Origin: Pseudo-nitzschia pungens
Lineage: Eukaryota; Bacillariophyta; Bacillariophyceae; Bacillariales; Bacillariaceae
Direction: 5' to 3'
NCBI GenBank assembly: GCA_037355855.1
Contig: CM074760.1
Location: 2,410,501 to 2,474,500 of the forward strand
Length of the DNA stretch: 64,000 nt
Below the pieces are notes generated by a model. It was not told where the DNA came from. It made no database searches and saw only the letters and a list, made by a program, of their open reading frames with translations. Positions 55,645 through 64,000 of this stretch are shown here, one piece after another. A program made the position numbers and the translations under genes. Every line of letters starts with the position of its first letter. Within the stretch, counting starts at the first letter, position 1.

Positions 55645-57568
55645 TTATGGATACTCGAGAGTCAAGTTGCACCAGTCGGGACCATCTGCAAATGGTGATA
55701 TACTCTCCTGACGAATTTCTTTGTAACGATTCTTGAGTTCGCCCAACAATTCTTGCGCCCTGTGCTTGGTTGTGCGGTTGTGCAATAAATCGTTCAGCTC
55801 GTAGGGGTCTTTTATCAAGTCGAACAACTGCTCGTAATCCCGAGTGACCCAGTCGATGTATTTGTAGCGCTTTCCTATGAGTGCATAGGACTCGTGAATG
55901 TCAAAGTTGGGGTACTCGTAAACAAAATCGGTCCGCCAAGGCACCTTTTCGACCGGAGTTTTGGCTCTTTGTTGCAGGTACAAATCGGCCATATCTCTGC
56001 CCTCCATTAGGGGTGGAGGATCGATGTTCGCAGCGCCCAGAATCGTCGATGCCAGGTCCACATTCAGTGTCATGCTGTCGTCTAGGCTGCCTCGTTTTCC
56101 TGCGGGCATACGGGGATCGTAGATGATGAGCGGCACCCGAATCGAATCTTCGTAGGCAATCCATTTTCCACCGAGGCCATGAGATCCCATCAATAACCCG
56201 TTGTCCGAGGTGAAAATGATCAAGGTGTTTTCGTACAGGCCTTGATCTTTTAGCAAGTCAACGATTTGCCGACAGGCGGTATCAACTTCTGTTACCAAGG
56301 CGTGATAGTAGCGCATCCCTACGTTGTATTTTTCCGTCGTGTCCCATCGCGACTCGTAGCGAGTTTTAACAATGCCACGCTTCAAAAAATGCGGAAGCCT
56401 GTTGAACGCTTTTTCTACATCGTAAGGTGGCACATACGTTTTGTTGGCGTATAGCTCTTTCGAGCTTTCTTTGGGAGACCATTGCCCCCCTGGTTCGCTG
56501 GAGCTACCAACGGCCTTTGGTGGGTAGAAAGCCACCGTTAGTGCAAAGGGGAGGTCCTTGGGTCGCTTTTCTAAAAACTCCGTGACCTCTTGGTAGGCGA
56601 GGTCGCAGTTTGATGTTTCACCGTGCCAATGTCTGCCTTCGAAGAACGACGAAAAATTAAAGAGACGTGCCAAACCCTTTCCGTTGTTGTACTGCCACTT
56701 ACCGACGTGACCAACGTAGTAGCCACCCACACGTTGGAGAATCGCGACCCAAGTGTCCTTCCAATATTCAGGCAACGTAAATCGTGGACAGCTCAAGCGA
56801 GTTGCTCCGTGGGAACTGGCTGGATTGAACAGAGGAGAAGGTAGAGTAATAAAGATTGTTCACGGCCTTAGAAATCGCGGATACGGCACGAAAGTTTGCG
56901 ACAAGTTGCGCTTTTCGCCGACTCACCATATTGCCCCGTAAACAAGGTCGCCCGGGACATCCAACAGACGCTAGTAGTGACAGCATTCTTCGTAAATCGA
57001 ATGCCATCTTTCGCCAGGGCGGTCAAAAAGGGAGTTATGACGTAGTCAGTACCGCTCACGTCTTGCAAGGATTTGTGCGACATATCGTCCGGGAAGAATA
57101 CAACCACATTCATTGGTCGTCGCTTTGCAGTGTTTGCATCCTCCTCTTCGTCTGTTGTTCGTTCGGAACCGGGATTATCTTGTGCTTTTGTCCGACTTTC
57201 GTTTTTTGTTTGTTGCTGGGGCTGTGTCTAGCTTTTTGTTTGCAGCGGTGTTTGTGTGCTTGGTTTTCTTTCTAGCTGGCTTCTTGGTTCGGGTTGCAGG
57301 TCCGTCTGCAATTTGCCCGTTTCGGTTTCTGCCTCGAAGGTGGGGGTTGAAATGCATCATTATCCCCTATCGAGTTGTTGTCGTAGATTGCACTTTGAAC
57401 ATCAAGGAACTCGCGGTATGAAATAGAGACCAGGATTGAAACAATGAGAAGAAACACAATCCTTATGTTCCGTAATGTGTTACTCGTACCAAGGAACTCC
57501 TGTGGTTCCTTCGGTTCGTTCGGAGTAGTAACCTTGCGTGTCGAATGGTCATTGGAAACTTTCTCCAT
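55645..57568 (-). CDS. sulfatase with N-terminal membrane anchor, two homopolymer frame steps near the N-terminus
   Basis: Exon 1 is 57568-56937 and exon 2 is 56819-55645, with a 117-bp intron (GTGAGT...TCCAG, phase 1). The start MEKVSNDH is followed by a membrane helix (IRIVFLLIVSILVSISY) and a disordered Lys/Thr/Gln-rich stalk. The catalytic domain begins with NVVVFFPDDMSHKS (metal-binding DD). It then has TSVCWMSRATLFTGQYASSH with the Cys that becomes formylglycine, EYWKDTW ... YYVGHVGKW, and IIFTSDNGLLMGSHGLGGKW with the DN metal ligands. The C-terminus is complete. The motif C-W-M-S-R has Met where most sulfatases have Pro, Ser or Ala. To connect anchor and catalytic domain one base must be removed at GGGGG 57342-57346 and one at TTTTTT 57202-57207 (plus-strand letters). 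The substrate is unknown. Confidence 0.82.
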
Positions 57569-58757
57569 CGTGTAGCACTGATTGAACACAATGAAATGTT
57601 TTTTTGTCGTATGCGATGCGGAGCAGTATCCGGGGACGCCTTTAGGTCATGAATGATTGGGACTTGACCAACTTCTGTGTTGACCATTGCCTTGAAGATG
57701 TCGGCACCGACTACTACCGGTAATCTTACTCGTACCGCCATTATGCATCTCAGCCTGCTCGAGTTTTTCTTCCTATTGTACGAGCACTACATTATTTTTT
57801 TCCTTCTGCCCCGACGGCAATGGGCGCGAACGAGCATTTTTCTGCAGCAACTGACCACTCCAATTTGGGGCAGCAATCATACGTTTAGCACGCACATCGC
57901 TAAAATCTTGTATTCAAAAAATGCTCCACACGTGTAAATACCGTAATCTTAACCTTACTTCGAAATAATACCGTACGAATTTTGATGAAACAACTGATCT
58001 TTACCAGTTCGTACGCGGGTATGAGGAATAAGGTTTACTTTTCAAAATACCGTAACTTACGGTATATTAGAGATGACTAAGCCTTACTACGTACTATTTT
58101 TAATTTTTATGATTGAAGGTCGTGATCATAAAATAACGTCTGTAACAATAATATTGAATACCACGAGCTATGTATGCCTCTCATACTTACTTTAGAATAA
58201 AGTAGTTAAATATCCGTTAAAATGTGTTCGTTACTGCTCTGGGGCTTTCGCTCTCATCCGGATCCTACCGTAACCTTACCGTAACCTTACCGCATCGTAA
58301 TTCTCCAACCTAGCTTGGGGCATGGGTCTACCCCTCTTCCTACCTTCCCTAATTACCGTAACCTTAACAATCAGTCATGAAAAAGATTTTTGATCTACCG
58401 TAAGGTTACCGTAGAATACAAGTACGTGTACTCGTACCATAAACCTTACTCGTAGATGTCGTCTTCTTTTTGTTAAAAAAAAAATTGAGATTTTTTGTTT
58501 CTCACAACAGAACATCAGGTACGGCTAAACGTAAATATTACCGTGAGGTTATGGGTTGCGGTGAAGTATGAATCATGAATACAAGTAGTCATCGCAACAA
58601 GAACCGAAACAGCTGTTTTCACACGATGATATCCAATGTTTTATCATCAAAAATCTTTCTCGCAATCTACCGTACATCCGCAGGAACGGCGGTTTCAAAA
58701 CCCAAATCAAAATCACATGGAGCACGGGGGCCAAAGTATTCAATCAATCAAAACTCG
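57569..58757. other. intergenic between sulfatase and GH18 genes, rich in ACCTTACCGTA repeats
   Basis: No gene is supported. Near 58263-58300 CTTACCGTAAC repeats in tandem. TACCGTA and GTACGG words are dense from 57940 to 58460. The frame of the GH18 gene stays open back to an ATG at 58575, but that part looks non-coding. Confidence 0.5.
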
Positions 58758-59870
58758 ATGACAAGACTTATTTTGTGCCTTCTCCTTTCGTGTCACCTCC
58801 TCGGCAGCATTGCTGTGGGTGCATCGGCCCTCGACGATGACGATTTCGCCATTGGCGGATATTTGCCGGATTATCGCGTGCGAGCGTATCTGGATCAGCT
58901 CTCGACCGCGAAAAAAGAGGCCGCAAAGACACAGGAGGGAGCGAATCGTCCGGATCCGGCCGTCCTCACGGATTTGATTCTCTTCTCTCTGCAGCCGCAT
59001 TCCAGAGGGTTTTTTGGTTGCTGTCTGCAACCGGACCATTATGAACTAGTCGAGGAATTCGTGAACAGCACCATCAAAGATCCGTTTTCAAAGTCCCCCT
59101 CCACGCGCGTGTGGGTCACGATCGGCGGAGGGGGTAGGACGGCAGCATTCCCGGAGATATGTGCCAACAGCAAACTTCGACAGAGACTGATTGGATCTGT
59201 CACGAACCTCAGCTCGAAACACACCTTTATCGGAGGAATCGATCTCGACTTTTTCCAACCTCGCACCATGGAAGAACGCGACAGTTACGTTTCGTTCTTG
59301 AATGAGGCCATTCCTCAATGGCATCAAGCGGGACTGAAAGTAAGCCTGACGATGCATCCATACCAGGCTAGGATGGTTCCATCGAGTGTGTTTCAGCAGT
59401 TGGACCGGATCCACATGATGGCATATGATATGATTGGAGGGTACCCCGATGGAGACGCCAGGAATTACCATGCTAGTCTCCGCAAGGCGCGACAAGCTCT
59501 CGGCGATTTGTTGCAACCCGGCATTGGGCTTGAAAACACCCCCGAAAAAGTGCTGATGGGAATTCCGTCGTACGCTCGACACGTTCGCACTCCCACAGAC
59601 GCCAAGACCTACGGCGAGCTCTATGACGAAATTCGCAGCGACGATGCGAATGCGGATACCAGCGTGCACTCGTGGAAGGAATTCCAGTGGGATTCGCCCG
59701 CGAGAATCCGGGACAAGATCACCCTCGCGAAAGAATTGAACCTAGGCGGAGTATTTTTCTGGGAACTCGGACAGGACAAAATCACAACGGAGAATCCTCA
59801 CGGCATTTTGGTGGAGGCAGCATTCGCCGCTGCTTCCACCGGGTCGTCGTTACCAACGGATGAGCTCTAG
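58758..59870 (+). CDS. GH18 chitinase-like protein without the catalytic glutamate
   Basis: The ATG at 58758 begins a signal peptide (RLILCLLLSCHLLGSIAVGA), giving 370 residues. An ATG at 58575 would add 61 residues before the signal and is less likely. The fold motifs of glycoside hydrolase family 18 are present. FAIGGYLPDYRV is strand 1, STRVWVTIGGGG is the SxGG-like strand 3, and GGIDLDFFQPRT is the position of the DxxDxDxE active site. IHMMAYDMIGGYP is strand 6, KVLMGIPSYAR is strand 7 and GGVFFWELGQD is strand 8. In the active-site motif the Asp residues remain but the Glu acid is replaced (DLDFFQP against DLDWEYP). The protein should bind rather than cut chitin-like glycans, as chi-lectins do. 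It is secreted and is the third carbohydrate-related gene in a row. Confidence 0.85.
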   Translation: MTRLILCLLLSCHLLGSIAVGASALDDDDFAIGGYLPDYRVRAYLDQLSTAKKEAAKTQEGANRPDPAVLTDLILFSLQPHSRGFFGCCLQPDHYELVEEFVNSTIKDPFSKSPSTRVWVTIGGGGRTAAFPEICANSKLRQRLIGSVTNLSSKHTFIGGIDLDFFQPRTMEERDSYVSFLNEAIPQWHQAGLKVSLTMHPYQARMVPSSVFQQLDRIHMMAYDMIGGYPDGDARNYHASLRKARQALGDLLQPGIGLENTPEKVLMGIPSYARHVRTPTDAKTYGELYDEIRSDDANADTSVHSWKEFQWDSPARIRDKITLAKELNLGGVFFWELGQDKITTENPHGILVEAAFAAASTGSSLPTDEL

Positions 59871-61344
59871 ATTCGGAGAATGTTTGTGAATTTCTGTGAC
59901 GCAGATATCCTGAACGCTCTAGGACAAAGGAGGCAGGTGTGTTTGGACGCGACGGCTGGCAATTGAAAATCGAAACGACAGTAATTTTGATGCTTCGAGA
60001 GAAAACCATGGAATCCTTTTTTTTCTGGCATGCACAGGAAACACGTCTGGGAAACGCAGAATGGAATAATGGATGGAGCTTGTAATTACCACCGTCTGGT
60101 CGACTGAGTGTGCATTCTTCATCATCACAAATGCATAAATAATGAATATCTATAACATTAAACGATTGTAAAGTTGGTGGATGAGATTTGGTAAAACATG
60201 GTATTATACAAATACTGGTATTTCTTTCTTATGTAATATTACACAACACGGTAATGACTATTGCCGGACATCATTACGGATACTCGTTGGCTTCCATTCA
60301 GTGACAGCAGACTCGTTCGTTCGATCCTTCGAAAGGCATTGGCAAAGACAATTGCGTCCCAAACACAGTCGTCGTGCTACCTGCCCTGCCCTCCCCTAGG
60401 TGTGCTAACACCGAGAGAGCCATTTCGTTCGTTTGTCTGCGCATGATACCCCAACTCGATGCAACTCTGTTAGGGTTTTCATCATGCTTCATTGCTCGAT
60501 CACCCGTGGATTCGTTGCAACCATTGGTGCTCTTCGGTGGCTTTTTGTTCTGTTCTGTTCTGTTCTCGTCTCTTCTGTTCTGGTCGTGTCCTCATCCTTG
60601 GTATCGAAGGACTTTTTCGGCAGATCGTTTCTTCTCGGTCACAATATTTTTCTGTGCGGCATTGCATTGTGCTGCACCTACATGTATACATATACGCATG
60701 CAACATATAGACCCCCCCCTCCATTGGCATGGAGTACTACATTCTTGATGGATGGATGGATACAAAACCCTCCGGGGCCTCGGATCGGTGTTTGTGAGAA
60801 ATGCCCGAAGGAATCAATCGGTTTCTCGTTCTCGTTTGCGTTCTCGTTCTCGTTTGCGTTCCGTAGTGCCACGAAGGGCTTCGTTGGCGAATGCGGACTT
60901 CCCTCGGGAGGCGTCGACGCCGCTTCGGCTCCTCGCGCCGACGAGCCCGTTTCGGTCCCCGCATCGCACGTCGCCGATCCAAGGCTCTCTCGTCTGGACT
61001 CCGCAGAAACCGCGGACGGATTCAGACAAAAACGCGGATGCGGATGCAGTCGCAGATGCAGTCGCGGTCGTCGTTCGACGCAACGACACAACGGGCGGTG
61101 AAAAGAGGCGCGATTCGTCGCATCGCGGCGGAATGTTTCGGGAGGTTCCGTGGGAAGGACTCCGGCGACGCAATCGCAATCACGACTTTCGAACTCCCTG
61201 CTGGCCTGTTTGTTTCTTTCCTTGTTTGCTTGCTTGCTTGCTTGTCCGTTTTGTTTTCCGGGTGGCTTGTTTCTCCGCTCGTTCGCTTGCTGTGCTTGCT
61301 TCGTTTGCATCGGCACGGTCTCGCTTCGCTTCGCTTCGCTCCGC
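59871..61344. other. intergenic with short direct repeats
   Basis: No gene is supported. Frames of 190-220 codons in both directions between 60433 and 61348 conflict with each other and lack conserved features. The region has TTCTCGTTCTCGTTTGCG repeated twice near 60826-60862, a GCTT run near 61219-61240 and CTTCG repeats next to 61325. Confidence 0.45.
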
Positions 61345-63194
61345 TTAGTTTCTCTTTTTCTTGGTTTTGGATTTTTTCCGGTTCTTTTTCGGATCCTTCT
61401 GCAGCAGGAGGGCTTCCTTGAGAGCCAGCTGCGCGTCGGTCATGTCCCGCCCCTCGAGGCGTCGGAATTCCTCGATCCGCCTGCGCTCTTCCTCCTCCCG
61501 GGCCTTTCTCTCGAGCTTGTTCCGCTCCACCGATACGGTCGCCGCCTCGAGGGCCGCCTCCTTGATCTCCGCCATGGTCCTGGCCACGGTTTCCGCCTTG
61601 TGGAGGCGGGCGTCCCGGACCACCTTGCGCTCCCGGGCCTTTTGCTCCTTCCTGCGCCTGCGTTTCTCCTCGCGCTCGGCCCTGCGCCTCTCCCCGAGGG
61701 CCTCCCTGAAGGCGGCCTCCTTTCGCTTCTCGGCGAGGGCGTCGGCCTCGATCTTCTCCTTTTTCTGCTTCTCCTGGGTGGCCCGGAATTCCAGAAACTG
61801 CTGGCGGTCGCGCTCGTGCTTGTACCGGAGGAAGAGTTCCTTTTGCTCGGGGGTTCCCTTCATGAATTCGAGCTGGAGCTCGACCTTTTCCTTGAGGCTG
61901 ATCTCGGGATCGGAGAGGATGCGGGAGAGTTTTTCCCGGATCTCTCTGGGTATCTCGTCGTCGCTGTTGTTGTTGTCGCTGTCGTTGTCGCTGTCGCTGT
62001 CCTTGTCCGAGCCACTGCCTGCCGGCGGTGCGGCTGCCGATCGAGGACGCCGACGACTTGGAAGACGACGACGACGACGACGGCTTGGACTTGGACCCGG
62101 CGGGTTTTCGTGGCTTGGTGGTGACGACGATCGTGGGAGTCGCGGACTTTTTCTTGGGAGATTTGGACCGGGCGACGACGGCGGCGGTGCCGCCTTTGGA
62201 TTTGGACTCTTCCTTCGATTTGGATCGTCGTTTCGGTTTGGGGGATTTGGGTGCAAATACCCGATGAACGCCCTTTGCGTCGCGGGAGGGAGGGGGTTCT
62301 CGGTCTCGGTCACGGTCTCGTTGCGACTCTCGCTCCCGTTGTCCTCCCTTGAGAGGGGCGTTCGTCGCTGCCGCTGCCGCTGCTTGTGCCCCGAACCGCG
62401 AGAGATCGGCGGACGGAACCGGTTCGTTGGTTCTCGCCGGAGTGACCACGACCCCGGCGGCGACCACCAACGGCTTGGTGGGGGATTCCCGGCGATCGCG
62501 GCTTCGACCGGCACCGCGGCTCGCGCTGCTGCGACGACTCGCGCTGGGGCTTTGGCTCGCGCTCCGGGCATCGATTCCGCCGCGGATTATCGCTTCGGCT
62601 GCGAGCGTTGTTGTTCTTCTTGTTGTTCTTCTTCTCATTGGTGTTCTTGTTCTTGTTGTTCTTGTTGTTGTTGTTGTTCTTGTTGGTGTTCTTGCTGATG
62701 GTGTTGTTGATGGTGTTGTTGATGTTCTTATTGATGGTGTTCCTCTGGGGACGCCGCCCCTTTCGAAAGTTGGTCGTTCCGACCGGAACCGACTGGTCGA
62801 TGTGCTTGAGCGACTTCTGGAGGTAATCGTCCGAGTCGTCGCCGCTGGAGGAGATCTCCAGGGCCCCAAAGCTGTCGTGGAGTGTGCTGTGGTCCCGCTC
62901 GAGCTTTTTGCGGCGGCTCAGGGCGGCCTGGTGGGGGGACCAGCCGCGCTTGGAAACGGTCTTCTTCATCGTGAACGAGCCGTTCAGGAACCCCGATTTC
63001 AGGGCCTCCTTGTAGGACTTGCTGCCCCTGGTGGAGGAAGTCGCGTTGGCGTTGGCGTTGGCGTTGGCGTTGGCGTTGGTGACGAGGGAAGGATCTCCTC
63101 CGCACGCGTCCGCTTTCGTCACCTCTATGATTTCCTCGTCGTTCTCTTGCATCCTAGAGAGGGTCGTTCGATGATGGTCTTGACGATGCCGCAT
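61345..63194 (-). CDS. low-complexity protein with basic coiled-coil C-terminus, two frame steps
   Basis: The start ATG is at 63194 (MRHRQDHHRTT) and the stop at 61345. The N-terminal part has an Asn-Ala repeat, then SYKEALKSGFLNGSFTMKKT and GWSPHQAALSRRKKLERDHS, followed by a long Asn/Lys/Thr run. The middle is Arg/Ser- and Lys/Pro/Ser-rich with KSKGG and KSPKKK patches. The C-terminal 210 residues are a charged helix (EIPREIREKLSRILSDPEIS ... KHERDRQQFLEFRATQEKQK ...) ending in a Lys-rich tail. I do not recognise a family; a nuclear or RNA-associated protein is a guess from composition. The three parts lie in three successive frames, with steps near 62575-62600 and near 62015-62035, each equal to one extra base. 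Confidence 0.6.
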
Positions 63195-64000
63195 TGCAAT
63201 TATTATTAATTTGTTGTGTTTGCTACTGTATGATTGGAGTTTGTGTTGTGTTGAGTTGAGTTGATTCGATTTGAGTTGATTCGGTACACGTAAGTGTGAA
63301 TGCAACTGCGAATGTGAATGTGACTGTGACGATGGGGATTACCGTATCGATTGCCTTGGCGTCGTTTCGTAGACCGACAACTATTGCGGATTCCTCGCTG
63401 TTCCGTCGCGGAGAGAACTACGGAATACCGTACGAGCAGCCAATCTATCCGGGTACAGTACTAGTATGAGTGTGGTATGTTGCGCTTTGAGAAGCTTCGT
63501 TCGGAGTTTCAGGGCAACAAGCAGCGGATGCGTCTCTTTTCTCTGGTTGTCCTCGAAGAATTTTGAGATTGTTGATGGTTTGGTATTATGCATCCAACAA
63601 CAATTCTCCGCAACCTCCGCGGAATGGAGCGAGTTGCTGTTTCTTGTGGGTGGGTGGACCGACACTCTGTTCGAGTTTTGGATGGGTACTTGTAATATTA
63701 CTATTATCTATTATTTGTACTCCTACGTACGGTAGCAAGCAAACAATGAACGAATGTTTTGGAGTATGGGAAAAATACGACCTGCGTGGATGCCGCACTG
63801 GCTAGATACGGCGGGTTCCAAGTTTGCTTCCCAAAAAGTGATAAAATATTGCAACTCTGGCAAACGTAACACCGTTTTGTCGCGGTATTTTGAAAGTGTC
63901 AATCAAATCAAATCAAAACCATTAATTTGGAGTTGGCAAATACAGTAAGGTACAGTAAGGATACGAAGTAATCACCATAATCCGGAGGACGGGCACTTGA
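63195..64000. other. intergenic to window end
   Basis: GAGTTGA/GATTCGATT short repeats lie near 63250-63280 at the presumed promoter of the coiled-coil gene. The rest is AT-rich with no supported gene. Two short frames at 63381-63665 and 63466-63735 overlap on opposite strands and are not convincing. Confidence 0.45.

Noticed and set aside
60433..61348. Overlapping frames of about 200 codons on both strands
   Set aside because: They contradict one another, contain Phe/Ser repeats from a TTCTCG minisatellite, and lack any recognised motif.
61022..62869. A 615-codon minus-strand frame
   Set aside because: Only its middle (about 62590-62030) fits the coiled-coil gene. Beyond that it becomes Gly/Arg/Pro-rich, and the neighbouring frame shows the better helical sequence.
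1..64000. tRNA genes, rRNA genes and CRISPR arrays
   Set aside because: No cloverleaf with a matching GGTTCRANNCC arm, no rRNA core sequence and no regularly spaced repeat-spacer array was noticed by eye. A tRNAscan and covariance-model search would be decisive.

Overview
The window looks like nuclear DNA from a diatom, most likely a pennate one. The genus cannot be fixed from sequence alone. Supporting signs are short GT-AG introns of about 100-320 bp and genes densely packed on both strands. Diatom-style proteins are present: a secreted SPTxxPTxxPT-repeat protein, a small Cys-rich secreted protein, a hybrid histidine kinase and a long-loop bHLH factor. Proteins carry Asn/Gln/Asp runs, and the AT-rich intergenic DNA is full of TACCGTA/TACCGGTA words. 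There are no bacterial operons, CRISPR arrays or recognisable intact transposons.

Layout. 1.6-8.5 kb: a membrane protein of unknown function (+), a TMEM70-like mitochondrial protein (-), a broken SPT-repeat secreted protein (+) and a dynactin-p24-like coiled-coil protein (-). 9.0-11.5 kb: a gene-free block of palindromes, minisatellites and decayed repeats. 12.2-18.0 kb: a TPR-like protein (+), a decayed 187-bp tandem duplication and a NO66/MINA-type JmjC ribosomal oxygenase (+). 20.5-26.5 kb: a bHLH factor (+) and VPS33 (-). 27.3-37.9 kb: a one-pass membrane protein (+), a CAMK-type kinase (+), an SV2/SVOP-like MFS transporter (-) and a membrane hybrid histidine kinase (+). 39.6-48.3 kb: an ER prolyl 4-hydroxylase ending in KDEL (+), a METTL26/UPF0585 methyltransferase (-) and a TPM-RING membrane protein (+). 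49.1-63.2 kb: the Cys-rich secreted protein (+), a type II membrane protein with a Cys-His motif (+), a sulfotransferase (+) facing a sulfatase (-), a GH18 chitinase-like protein lacking the catalytic Glu (+) and a low-complexity/coiled-coil protein (-).

There is no single gene cluster, but several neighbours share the secretory and extracellular-matrix theme: KDEL prolyl hydroxylase, sulfotransferase, sulfatase, GH18-like protein and small secreted proteins. VPS33 and the MFS carrier add membrane-traffic and transport functions. The histidine kinase, CAMK kinase, bHLH factor and RING protein are regulatory.

The most striking sequence-level observation is that seven or eight genes keep good coding character but change reading frame at single-base steps. 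Most steps lie at or beside homopolymers and most equal one extra base. Other long genes in the same window are perfectly open. Assembly indels are the most likely cause, but this should be settled before any of the affected models is used.
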